A DNA stretch of 64,000 nt from J054 sp963850255 (GTDB lineage: Bacteria > Pseudomonadota > Gammaproteobacteria > Steroidobacterales > GCA-2729495): contig CAWKLL010000028.1 of assembly GCA_963850255.1 (NCBI GenBank), positions 1-64,000 of the forward strand, read 5' to 3'. Made by a program: the position numbers and the translations under genes. Positions within the stretch are counted from its first letter, which is position 1. The number at the start of each line of letters is the position of its first letter. The notes beneath the pieces were generated by a model. The model worked only from the letters and a program-made list of their open reading frames with translations. It made no database searches and was not told the DNA's origin. Below are positions 1 through 7,349 of the stretch, piece by piece.

Positions 1-297
1 GATGAGCTGACAAAGCTGCGCATAACCGGAACGGTTAGTCGCCAGCAAAATTATTCTGAGCCCGTCGTTGAGGCAAAACTCACTGCCGATGAGCAGCTGG
101 ATGTTGCGTTCGCGCGCAGCCATATGCGCGCGCACCACGCCAGCCACGGAACATTCGTCCGTCAGGGCAATGGCTGAGTAGCCCAGCTGTTCAGCGCGCG
201 CAACAAGTTCCTCGGGATGCGATGCGCCGCGCAGAAAGCTGAAGTTACTAATGCAGTGCAATTCGGCATAGCCGAGCTGCTGTTCCTCGCCAGCCAT
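1..297 (-). CDS. dnaE2: Error-prone DNA polymerase DnaE2 (N-terminal fragment, continues past left edge)
   Basis: The first 99 codons of a C-family DNA polymerase are visible. They read MAGEEQQLGYAELHCISNFS, then SFLRGASHPEELV and ALTDECSVAGVVRAH, the start of the PHP domain of DnaE-type polymerases. The ATG lies two bases after the imuB stop codon, so it is the third member of the imuA-imuB-dnaE2 cassette. That position identifies it as DnaE2 rather than the replicative DnaE. In characterised bacteria DnaE2 carries out mutagenic translesion synthesis together with ImuA and ImuB during the SOS response. The rest of the gene is outside the window, so active-site residues cannot be checked. Confidence 0.93.
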   Translation of the reverse strand, partial: MAGEEQQLGYAELHCISNFSFLRGASHPEELVARAEQLGYSAIALTDECSVAGVVRAHMAARERNIQLLIGSEFCLNDGLRIILLATNRSGYAQLCQLI

Positions 298-299
298 AG

Positions 300-1865
300 T
301 CAATCAAACAGTCCGTGCAGGTACCAGGTCGCTGCACGCAAGTCATGGAACACCCACAGCTGCAGGCCCTGGGCGTTGCGTGCCCGATAGTAATCACGAC
401 GCACATCCTGGCCATCCCACCAACCGGTTTCGATGCGCTCAGGACCCTGCTCCAGCTGCAGGCGCCCCTGGAAACTGGGTTTCCCGTCGCGCGCATATAA
501 ACGACGCGGCTGCGCCAATATCCACAAGGGGCGTTGCGCGACAATCGGCAAGCCCGGGCTGGCCGGCTGGCCAAGCAGCTCAGTCACAGGTTGCCAGGCA
601 TGTTCCGGGCGATGATCAGCCTTAAGGCACAGGCCATGCACGGCTTGATCACCCAAACGGGCCCTGAGTCGAGCCATGAAGACGGGCCAGGCTTCCAGCT
701 CAGCCGATCCGGCAGACAACAAATCTGCCTGCGCCTGATCCGGCACTTCCGTCAGGCCGGCACGCAGCTCAAGGCTCAGCACCGGCGCAGGCAATGTCGT
801 TGCCGCCAACTTGACGGCAAATAATTCAAGCAGACGCTCGGTACTGCCCGTCGCTTCCAGCAAACCCAGGCGCAGCAGGCTGCCAGCCTGCTGCGGGTGT
901 TGAAAACGCAGCCAGACCAGGCTGACGGCAGATTGGCGACGCCGCAGCTCGAGGCCGAGTTTGCCGAGCAGAATTTCCATACCCTGGTGCAACAAATCAA
1001 GCTCGGCCGTCATCGCCGGTAACTCCAGTTCGGCGATGAAATGTTGTTCAGGCTGATACCAACTGCGCACTTCCGGGGCTCGCCCATAAATCTGGTCCAG
1101 CTCGGCCAGGCGTGCACTACCCAGTCGCCGGGCCAGTCCGGCACGCGGCAAACGAATGCAGTCAGCGAAACAACGCACGCCCATCTCTGCCAGCGCGCGC
1201 AGCAATTTTTGCGGCCATTGCAGGCAACTCAGCGGTAAGGGCGCCAGCGCAGCGGGCAGAGATTCAGCCGACTCGACCCGGCTGCCGGCATTGACGCGCG
1301 CCAGACACAGGGCCGCTCCTGCCGTCGGCGCCACGGCGGTCTGCGCGTGGTGACCGGCCAACTGCACAGAGCGGATGAACTGCGCCTGCAGACGCGCAGC
1401 GCCGGAAAAAAGTTTCAAGCTGCCGCGAATCTCCAGCAACAGCGCGCTCGGTGACTGCAGGCTGACAGCCGGACTAAAATCCAGCGCGATCCTGGCCAGC
1501 CTGGCCAGGGCACGGGCTTCAGCGGCTTCATCGCGCAACAACAGTTGCAGATTCGGTGCCAGCGCCAGGGCGGCATTGGCAGGCAGGCCGGGCCGGACCC
1601 CCTGCTCACGCGCCAGCAGGTTACAGCCCAGCACGCGTTGCTGGCGCGATGGCACAGATAACACTGCCAAAGCCTGTTGTGTTTCAGGATGCAAAGCTTC
1701 CAGGCATAGATCCGGCAAGTACAAGGCCAGCCACAGACGTGCCGACGAGTTTTGCCGCTGCGCAGATATCGCCGGCGGCTTGGCCACGATCGAACGCGGC
1801 CGCTGCTTTTCGTTACTGGCAGCGCTGTCCTGGAATAAGGAAGGCTGTGAAGGCAGGTCACTCAT
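300..1865 (-). CDS. imuB: ImuB, inactive Y-family polymerase-like protein of the SOS mutasome
   Basis: A 521-residue protein of the DinB/UmuC-like ImuB family. The recognisable start is LWLALYLPDLCLEAL near residue 45, followed by palm, finger and little-finger regions and the C-terminal ImuB tail ending in TWYLHGLFD. The acidic residues that bind metal in active Y-family polymerases are not apparent; the palm motif reads LLLEIRGSLKLF. This fits the known role of ImuB as a non-catalytic hub linking DnaE2, ImuA and the sliding clamp. The start chosen is the ATG 16 bp after imuA. It gives an N-terminal extension of about 44 residues containing QPSLF at residues 7-11, which resembles a beta-clamp binding pentapeptide. 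An open reading frame continues upstream through imuA but has no family similarity. Confidence 0.93.
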   Translation of the reverse strand: MSDLPSQPSLFQDSAASNEKQRPRSIVAKPPAISAQRQNSSARLWLALYLPDLCLEALHPETQQALAVLSVPSRQQRVLGCNLLAREQGVRPGLPANAALALAPNLQLLLRDEAAEARALARLARIALDFSPAVSLQSPSALLLEIRGSLKLFSGAARLQAQFIRSVQLAGHHAQTAVAPTAGAALCLARVNAGSRVESAESLPAALAPLPLSCLQWPQKLLRALAEMGVRCFADCIRLPRAGLARRLGSARLAELDQIYGRAPEVRSWYQPEQHFIAELELPAMTAELDLLHQGMEILLGKLGLELRRRQSAVSLVWLRFQHPQQAGSLLRLGLLEATGSTERLLELFAVKLAATTLPAPVLSLELRAGLTEVPDQAQADLLSAGSAELEAWPVFMARLRARLGDQAVHGLCLKADHRPEHAWQPVTELLGQPASPGLPIVAQRPLWILAQPRRLYARDGKPSFQGRLQLEQGPERIETGWWDGQDVRRDYYRARNAQGLQLWVFHDLRAATWYLHGLFD

Positions 1866-1881
1866 GTTCGCCCGCTTCGAT

Positions 1882-2514
1882 TCAGGCTTTAAGGACCAGG
1901 CGTTTAGGTCGCCCCCCACGTTGTTTAATGATCGCCACATCCAACCCGGCAGCGGAGGATGGCGATACGTGCAGACGCAGGCTGGCAGGTGAACGCTGGC
2001 GACGAAAGCCACCCGGTCGCAGCAACACGGCCCAGCTGCCTGCGGCTTCAGCGGCCAGTTGCAAACGCCGCAGGCACTGATCATCAGCTGCCTCGCACCA
2101 GCCGAGCACCGCCGCACAGGTTCGCGAACGCAAGGCCTGCTCCATAGCCCAGAACAAATCCTGGGAATCAGCGCAGCGCGTGACCAGTACACGCGATATA
2201 TCCACGCCAGCAGCCAGCAAAGCCGGGGCATAGGGAATATAAGGCGGGTTCACCAGCATTACCTGGCGGGCAACGGCTTTGTTCGTCTCCGCCGTTAACC
2301 TGCTTAAGGCAGGCAGCAACAGGCGAAACTCACCCAGCCCCCACTGTTCCGTAAGCAATTCACACAGACTGCCCAGGGGCCAGCCACCGGCCAGGGCATG
2401 GTCCAGTTGCGCATCACCGCTGCTCAGCACCTGGGCATGAGCACGCGAAGCTTGCCCCCCTCGCCAGATATGCGGGTGGGTGAGCAGTTCCTGTAGTTGA
2501 TGCCTTGCCGACAT
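1882..2514 (-). CDS. imuA: ImuA, SOS mutagenesis protein (RecA/SulA-like)
   Basis: A 210-residue protein matching the ImuA family. It has an N-terminal HxxLQELLxHPxIWRG-type segment, then GGWPLGSLCELL where RecA-like proteins carry a Walker A loop, and a hydrophobic strand VMLVNPPYIPYAPAL. The canonical GKT/S is absent, as is usual for ImuA. The gene lies 27 bp after lexA and 16 bp before imuB in the same orientation, so it is the second gene of the SOS operon. ImuA is needed for DnaE2-dependent mutagenesis in species where the cassette has been studied; its exact biochemical role here is inferred from family and context. Confidence 0.92.
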   Translation of the reverse strand: MSARHQLQELLTHPHIWRGGQASRAHAQVLSSGDAQLDHALAGGWPLGSLCELLTEQWGLGEFRLLLPALSRLTAETNKAVARQVMLVNPPYIPYAPALLAAGVDISRVLVTRCADSQDLFWAMEQALRSRTCAAVLGWCEAADDQCLRRLQLAAEAAGSWAVLLRPGGFRRQRSPASLRLHVSPSSAAGLDVAIIKQRGGRPKRLVLKA

Positions 2515-2541
2515 TTCTTGTTATTACTGCAAAGAAAAAGG

Positions 2542-3165
2542 TCAGTGCAGCATGGGCATCCCGTTGCGCAGCAGGCCCACCACCACACCTTCAATCACCA
2601 TGGACTGCTCACGCAGATCAACCTCAATGGGTGAAAATTCAGTGTTTTCCGGCAGCAGGTGACAAATGTAACGATCTTGCTGGCGATAACGTTTCACGGT
2701 TACTTCGTCGTCCAGACGCGCCACCACAATCTGGCCATTGCGCACTTCCGGGGTGCGATGTACGGCCACCAGGTCGCCATCGAGAATGCCGGCATCGCGC
2801 ATACTCATGCCCTGAACGCGCAGCAGAAAATGCGGCCGCGGATCAAATAACGAGGTATCAATGCGGAAATGCCCCTCAATATGCTCCTCGGCCAGAATCG
2901 GATTACCCGCCGCAACCTGCCCGATCAATGGCAGACCCAGTTGATCGCGCAGTGAATCTTTCAATCGAATACCGCGCGAAGTGCCTGGGATCAGCTCGAT
3001 GGCGCCCTTGCGCTGCAGGGCCCGCAAATGCTCTTCGGCAGCATTGGCAGAGCGAAAACCCAGGCTGCGAGCTATTTCCGCTCTTGTGGGAGGCATTCCA
3101 GTTTCATCTATAAAGTCTTGAATTAAATCAAGAATCTCAGACTGTCGGCGGGTAAGTTCAGACAT
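2542..3165 (-). CDS. lexA: LexA, SOS response transcriptional repressor
   Basis: A 207-residue LexA with an N-terminal winged helix-turn-helix (LTRRQSEILDLIQDFI and TRAEIARSLGFRS) and a C-terminal S24 autoprotease domain. The Ala86-Gly87 cleavage site lies in QVAAGNP, the nucleophile is Ser121 in GMSMRD and the general base is Lys158 in VTVKRY. These match E. coli positions 84/85, 119 and 156 shifted by two. I chose the ATG giving MSELTRRQ; an in-frame GTG five codons upstream is less likely because it abuts the operator. The gene heads the imuA-imuB-dnaE2 operon and should repress its own transcription through the two upstream boxes. Confidence 0.97.
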   Translation of the reverse strand: MSELTRRQSEILDLIQDFIDETGMPPTRAEIARSLGFRSANAAEEHLRALQRKGAIELIPGTSRGIRLKDSLRDQLGLPLIGQVAAGNPILAEEHIEGHFRIDTSLFDPRPHFLLRVQGMSMRDAGILDGDLVAVHRTPEVRNGQIVVARLDDEVTVKRYRQQDRYICHLLPENTEFSPIEVDLREQSMVIEGVVVGLLRNGMPMLH

Positions 3166-3179
3166 GACTTGCTTAAACA

Positions 3180-3195
3180 CTGTGAATAAACACAG
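3180..3195 (-). promoter_or_regulatory. LexA box 1 (proximal SOS operator)
   Basis: CTGTGAATAAACACAG is a perfect CTGT-N8-ACAG match to the gammaproteobacterial SOS box. It lies 15 bp upstream of the lexA start and directly abuts a second box. The predicted transcription start (about 3194) falls inside it, so bound LexA would block initiation. Confidence 0.9.
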
Positions 3196-3211
3196 CTGTA
3201 ATCATATACAG
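3196..3211 (-). promoter_or_regulatory. LexA box 2 (distal SOS operator)
   Basis: Read on the plus strand this is CTGTAATCATATACAG, a second perfect CTGT-N8-ACAG site immediately next to the first with no spacer. It covers the predicted -10 hexamer of the lexA promoter. Confidence 0.9.
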
Positions 3212-3228
3212 TCTTCGGCGCGTTGCAA
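3201..3228 (-). promoter_or_regulatory. Predicted sigma-70 promoter of the lexA-imuA-imuB-dnaE2 operon
   Basis: On the minus strand, TTGCAA (3228-3223), a 16 bp spacer and TATGAT (3206-3201) form a good sigma-70 promoter. The -10 lies inside LexA box 2. Initiation about seven bases on would give a leader of roughly 30 nt before lexA. This is a motif reading, not an experiment. Confidence 0.65.
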
Positions 3229-3456
3229 GTATCGCTTGTCAGCGGCGGCTAGCCTGGCCAAGTCTCTCCCTGCTCAGTCGCCATCAAACTGCAGGCCGTG
3301 CTTTTGCGACATTTTCCCCAATGAATTTAGGCTTGAAGTAAATGCCGAATAAATTGAGATTTAACATTGTTTCCGTCATGATTGCGCCGTCTAGGGAGGC
3401 CTGCCAAGGCAGTGTTCTGTTCAGGCTTGTTGTTTTTTTAGTTTGAGGATTCGTTG

Positions 3457-3774
3457 ATGACCAATACATTCCAGACAGCGATCAAAGCGAGCGTTTTAGT
3501 GCTCGTCATGCTGATGGTGACCGGCTGCGCCGCTGAGCTGCAGCGCCAGGTCGACGAACTGAATGCCAAAGTTGATCGCATCTCTGCGGATGCTAGCCAG
3601 GCCAAGTCAGCTTCTGACGCCGCCGGTGCTAGTGCCTCTGAAGCGCGGCAGATGGCTTCCGGCGCCCAGAGTACCGCTAACCAGGCACTCAATGCTGCCA
3701 ACCAGTCACAGTCTTGCTGTGACGCGACCAATGAGAAAATTGACCGCATGTTCCAGCGGAGCCAGTCCAAGTAA
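3457..3774 (+). CDS. Lpp/OprI-type outer-membrane lipoprotein with alanine-zipper repeats
   Basis: A 105-residue lipoprotein. The signal peptide ends in the lipobox VTGC, so Cys24 is the predicted lipidated residue. The mature part is a heptad-patterned helix rich in Ala, Ser and Gln (QRQVDELNAKVDRI, then SASDAAGASASEARQMA and AQSTANQALNAANQSQ), like OprI and Braun's lipoprotein. It ends in SQSK; a C-terminal lysine is the residue joined to peptidoglycan in Lpp. A Cys-Cys pair (SQSCCDATNEK) near the end is unusual for the family. The ATG at 3457 has a GAGGAT ribosome-binding site; a TTG one codon earlier is also possible. The gene is monocistronic with its own terminator and faces an L,D-transpeptidase gene. 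Positions 3212-3456 upstream hold the lexA promoter and otherwise no clear element. Confidence 0.85.
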   Translation: MTNTFQTAIKASVLVLVMLMVTGCAAELQRQVDELNAKVDRISADASQAKSASDAAGASASEARQMASGAQSTANQALNAANQSQSCCDATNEKIDRMFQRSQSK

Positions 3775-3797
3775 CGGACTTGCTAATGGATGATTTA

Positions 3798-3825
3798 AGC
3801 CGCGGCAATGCCGCGGCTTTTTTTT
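3798..3825 (+). terminator. Rho-independent terminator after the Lpp-like gene
   Basis: A nine-base-pair GC-rich stem (AGCCGCGGC / GCCGCGGCT) with a three-base AAT loop is followed by a run of eight T residues. It begins 24 bp after the lipoprotein stop codon and is the most convincing intrinsic terminator in the window, as expected for a highly expressed short gene. Confidence 0.93.
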
Positions 3826-3873
3826 GCCCGTAGTAAAAGTGCTCCGGCGCGTAGCGCCAGCCTTCACCCGCGA

Positions 3874-4893
3874 CTAGTCGGTCCGGGCCGCCACCTCCGC
3901 AGGCTGCACCACGGCCCGGCCCACCACGATGGGTATGCCACGCTGCTGTCGGTAAACCTGCTCAATAAGATCCCAGTCCACCACGGCAGCACGCTCGGCC
4001 GTTGCCACTACATAAAGCTGCGTAATCACCGTCAGACCGTCGCTCTCCGCAACCACCTGATCAGCTTCATTCTCTGCCGGCTTGGCAGCCGTCAACGGTG
4101 TATGCACTTCCAGCAGCAGCTGGTCGCCGCTCCAGCCCATCTTGTACGGTTGATTAACAAGCTCCACCGGCGTTTTGAGCGTCACCCGCGGGTACAGCCA
4201 GGCAATATCCTCCGGATACATTCGGATGCAGCCGTGCGTGACGCGCATGCCAACCCCGGCCGGGCGATTGGTGCCATGAATCAGGTAACCCGGCACACTC
4301 AGGCGCAGCGCATGCCGACCCAGCGGATTATCCGGACCGGACGGCACGATGCGCGGCAGCGGACGCCCTTCAGCGGCATGCTCGGCGCGAATGGATTCCG
4401 GCGGATACCAGGCCGGATCCTGGGCCTTGGCAACGATGGCAGCACGACCCAGTGGCGTTTCCCAGTCCATGCGGCCGATGCTGATGGGAAACGTCGATAC
4501 CCGACGCTGTCCGTCGCCATCGGGCTGCGGATAGTAGTAAACGCGATACTCGGCAATATTCACCACCAGGCCGCGACGTTTGCCCGCCGGCAGTACAAAC
4601 CGGGTCGGCAACACCACCGGCGTATCAACGCCGGGCAACCAGACATCAACTTCCGGGTTAGCCGCGGTAATTTCGCTATAGCCAACGCCATTGCGACGAC
4701 CAATATCGATCAGGGTATCTTCGTACACAGCCGACACCCGACCCATGGCGCCAACAACATCTTCGCCGGGCAACAATTGAAATACTTCTGCGGCCAGGTT
4801 TGGCGGTAACAGCATGGTCGTCAAAAAAAACGCCAGTACTCCCAACGGGCGGGCCGCTGGCTGACAGACTTCGAAACAGGCGCGGTCAGGCAT
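3874..4893 (-). CDS. L,D-transpeptidase, ErfK/YbiS/YcfS/YnhG type
   Basis: A 339-residue periplasmic enzyme. An N-terminal hydrophobic segment (residues about 17-35, ending NLAAE) is a probable signal peptide. A LysM-like region follows (DTLIDIGRRNGVGYSEITAANP). The YkuD catalytic domain has HGTNRP at residue 206 and VTHGCIRM with His220 and the nucleophile Cys222. This architecture and length match the E. coli enzymes that either attach Braun's lipoprotein to diaminopimelate or form 3-3 cross-links. Its start overlaps the stop of the DASS transporter by one base (TAATG). It converges on the Lpp-like gene with about 100 bp between them, so that lipoprotein is a plausible substrate. Substrate choice is inferred. 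Confidence 0.92.
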   Translation of the reverse strand: MPDRACFEVCQPAARPLGVLAFFLTTMLLPPNLAAEVFQLLPGEDVVGAMGRVSAVYEDTLIDIGRRNGVGYSEITAANPEVDVWLPGVDTPVVLPTRFVLPAGKRRGLVVNIAEYRVYYYPQPDGDGQRRVSTFPISIGRMDWETPLGRAAIVAKAQDPAWYPPESIRAEHAAEGRPLPRIVPSGPDNPLGRHALRLSVPGYLIHGTNRPAGVGMRVTHGCIRMYPEDIAWLYPRVTLKTPVELVNQPYKMGWSGDQLLLEVHTPLTAAKPAENEADQVVAESDGLTVITQLYVVATAERAAVVDWDLIEQVYRQQRGIPIVVGRAVVQPAEVAARTD

Positions 4894-6383
4894 TACAACA
4901 GTCTTTCCAGAATCGGTATCGCCAAAGCATAGGCTAGGATGGGGATTAACACTATGCCAGCCAGGTTCAGACGAAATCCAGCCCGACTCATGGCTGGTAA
5001 CGGGACCTGTCCTGACCCAAACACAATCGCGTTAGGCGGTGTCGCCACAGGCAGCATAAATGCACAACTGGCAGCCATGGCGGCAGGAATAACCATCAAA
5101 AATGGATCAATATTGATACCCACGGCCACTGCGTAGAGGACCGGAATGAGAGTTGCCGTGGTCGCCGTATTACTGGTGATCTCGGTAAGAAAAATCATCA
5201 GGCTAACCACCACCAATACAATCAGTGGCGCGGGCAGCCCATCCAGTCCGGCCGCCAGGCTACCCAGATAGGCGCTGAACCCGGAACGGTCCAGCGCTGC
5301 GGCAAGACTCAGCCCACCGCCGAATAACACCAGCAGGCCCCACGGCAGGCGCACGGCAATTCGCCAGTGCATCAGGAACTCACCTTCGGTCGGCCGCACC
5401 GGGGTAACAAACAACAGCAAGGCTGAAATCACCGCGATGCCGGGATCCGACAGTCCGGCCAGAGGACGAACACCGGCCACTTCCAGACCGTTCAAAAATG
5501 GCCGCGATATCCAGGCCGCCGCCGTCAGCAGAAAAATCGCAAACACCAGCTTTTCGCCGCGACCAGGTTTACCCAGGTCGGCACGCATCCCCGCCAGTAA
5601 TTCCGTAACACCAGCGACGGGTTGATTCGACAAAGGAAAAATCCGCCGCACCAGCAGCCACCAGGCCAGCGGCAGAAATACCAGCACCAGGGGAACACCG
5701 AAGCTCATCCAGGTAATGAAACTGATTTCGATATTCATTTGTCGCTGAATAAACGACACCACGAACACATTCGGCGCCGTGCCAATGATCGTACCCACTC
5801 CACCGATGGAAGCCGCGTAAGCGATACCCAACAGCAGTGCCAGAGCCAGATGCCGGTGAGCTGTTTCGCCACCCTCTTCAACCGACACCAGGCTAAGCAC
5901 ACTGAGTGCTACGGGCAGCAGCATGATCGTAGTGGCGGTATTGGTGACCCACATGCTGACAAAAGCAGAAATAGCCATGAAGGCAGCCACCATTCGTGTC
6001 GGGCGGGTGCCGACACGAGTCAGTACATGTAGGGCCAGACGTCGATGCACCCCCCAATGCTCCAGGGCCAGAGCCAGTACGAAGCCACCTAAAAACAGAA
6101 AGATCAGCTCATGCCCGTAGGGTGCGGCCGTCTCCCGAATGCTGGCCGCGCCCAGCAGCGGAAACAGCGCCAGCGGCAGCAAAGCCGTGGCGTAAACAGA
6201 GATCGCTTCGGTCATCCACCAAACCGCCATCCATGCACCCACAGCCGCCGTAGCACGTGCTGCGACAGATAATTCCAGCACTTCGCCGGACGCAGAGAGA
6301 TAGGAATCGGGTAACCACCACAGCAGCAAAATCGCCAGCAAAGGACCGACAGGCAGTGCAACCAGGCGCAGGCGGCGAGTCAT
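4893..6383 (-). CDS. DASS (SLC13) family sodium-coupled anion/dicarboxylate transporter
   Basis: A 496-residue membrane protein with about eleven to fourteen hydrophobic segments. It carries the two inverted-repeat signature motifs of the family: NTATT in MWVTNTATTIMLLPVA and SNTATT in TEITSNTATTATLIPVL. These form the substrate and sodium sites of DASS proteins such as VcINDY. The typical GGxxLAxAL-like segment (GGGLSLAAAL) is also present. Likely substrates are di- or tricarboxylates, but sulfate or other anions cannot be excluded. The gene starts inside the last codon of fabH (ATGA overlap) and ends overlapping the L,D-transpeptidase start, so the three are probably co-translated. Confidence 0.9.
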   Translation of the reverse strand: MTRRLRLVALPVGPLLAILLLWWLPDSYLSASGEVLELSVAARATAAVGAWMAVWWMTEAISVYATALLPLALFPLLGAASIRETAAPYGHELIFLFLGGFVLALALEHWGVHRRLALHVLTRVGTRPTRMVAAFMAISAFVSMWVTNTATTIMLLPVALSVLSLVSVEEGGETAHRHLALALLLGIAYAASIGGVGTIIGTAPNVFVVSFIQRQMNIEISFITWMSFGVPLVLVFLPLAWWLLVRRIFPLSNQPVAGVTELLAGMRADLGKPGRGEKLVFAIFLLTAAAWISRPFLNGLEVAGVRPLAGLSDPGIAVISALLLFVTPVRPTEGEFLMHWRIAVRLPWGLLVLFGGGLSLAAALDRSGFSAYLGSLAAGLDGLPAPLIVLVVVSLMIFLTEITSNTATTATLIPVLYAVAVGINIDPFLMVIPAAMAASCAFMLPVATPPNAIVFGSGQVPLPAMSRAGFRLNLAGIVLIPILAYALAIPILERLL

Positions 6384-7348
6384 CAGAAGCGAATCAGCGA
6401 AGACCCCCAGGTGAAGCCACCACCGAAGGCTTCCAGCAGGATCAGGTCACCGCGCTTAATGCGACCATCGCGAACCGCAACATCCAGTGCCATGGGCACC
6501 GAAGCCGAAGACGTATTGCCGTGATCCTGAACCGTCAAAATGACGCGATCCATCGGCATGCCCAGGCGTTTGGCCGTGGCCTGGATAATGCGTGTGTTGG
6601 CCTGATGGGGAATCAGCCAGTCGATGGCCGAGTGATCCAGCTGGTTGGCAGCCAGGGTTTCCTGAACAACACCCTCAAGGGTTTTTACTGCCACCTTGAA
6701 CACTTCGTTGCCCTTCATATGAATGAAAGGTCCTTCAACATCATCGGGCTGACGCTGACGGGAAACGCCGTAGGGGTTATACAGCAGGTCCTTATAATGC
6801 CCGTCCGCACCCAGGTGACAACTGATCAAACCGGGTTCTTCGGCAGGCTGCAGGATCACGGCACCGGCACCGTCGCCAAACAGCACGCAGGTAGTGCGAT
6901 CCGTCCAGTCCACCATGCGCGACAGCGTCTCGGCACCAATTACCAGTGCGTTACGAACCTGGCCGGAAGCCACAAAGCGATCAGCGATACTCAGGGCATA
7001 CAGAAAGCCGGTACAGGCCGCTTCAACACTGAACGCGGGGCAGCCGCGAATCCCAAAGCGTTCCTGCAACAGGCAACCGACATTGGGGAAAACCTGGTCA
7101 GGTGTGCAGGTGCCTACGACAATAAAATCGATCTCATCCGGCGTAATACCGGCAGCCTGCATGGCTCGTCGACCGGCCTGTTCGGCAAGGTCAGCGGTGG
7201 TTTCACCATCGGCCGCAATGTGCCGTTGTTCAATCCCGGTGCGCGCACGGATCCATTCGTCGCTGGTATCTACCAGCTGCGCGAGATCCGCATTGGTCAT
7301 CACGCGCTCGGGGAGATAGTGCCCGGTACCGGCAATTCTTGAATACAT
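6383..7348 (-). CDS. fabH: 3-oxoacyl-ACP synthase III (KAS III)
   Basis: A 321-residue FabH that initiates fatty acid synthesis by condensing acetyl-CoA with malonyl-ACP. The thiolase-fold catalytic triad is intact: Cys112 in EAACTGFLYA, His248 in IPHQANTRI and Asn278 in HGNTSSASVP. The family C-terminus EAFGGGFTWGSSLIRF is present. It follows plsX by two base pairs, the classic plsX-fabH order, and belongs to the yceD-rpmF-plsX-fabH operon. Unlike the common arrangement, fabD, fabG and acpP do not follow; a transporter overlaps its stop codon instead. Confidence 0.98.
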   Translation of the reverse strand: MYSRIAGTGHYLPERVMTNADLAQLVDTSDEWIRARTGIEQRHIAADGETTADLAEQAGRRAMQAAGITPDEIDFIVVGTCTPDQVFPNVGCLLQERFGIRGCPAFSVEAACTGFLYALSIADRFVASGQVRNALVIGAETLSRMVDWTDRTTCVLFGDGAGAVILQPAEEPGLISCHLGADGHYKDLLYNPYGVSRQRQPDDVEGPFIHMKGNEVFKVAVKTLEGVVQETLAANQLDHSAIDWLIPHQANTRIIQATAKRLGMPMDRVILTVQDHGNTSSASVPMALDVAVRDGRIKRGDLILLEAFGGGFTWGSSLIRF

Positions 7349-7349
7349 A

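Noticed and set aside
3808..4809. A 333-codon plus-strand open frame
   Set aside because: It is the reverse of the L,D-transpeptidase gene, whose catalytic motifs are unambiguous.
6257..7342. A 361-codon plus-strand open frame
   Set aside because: It is antisense to fabH and part of the DASS gene; no family match is visible.
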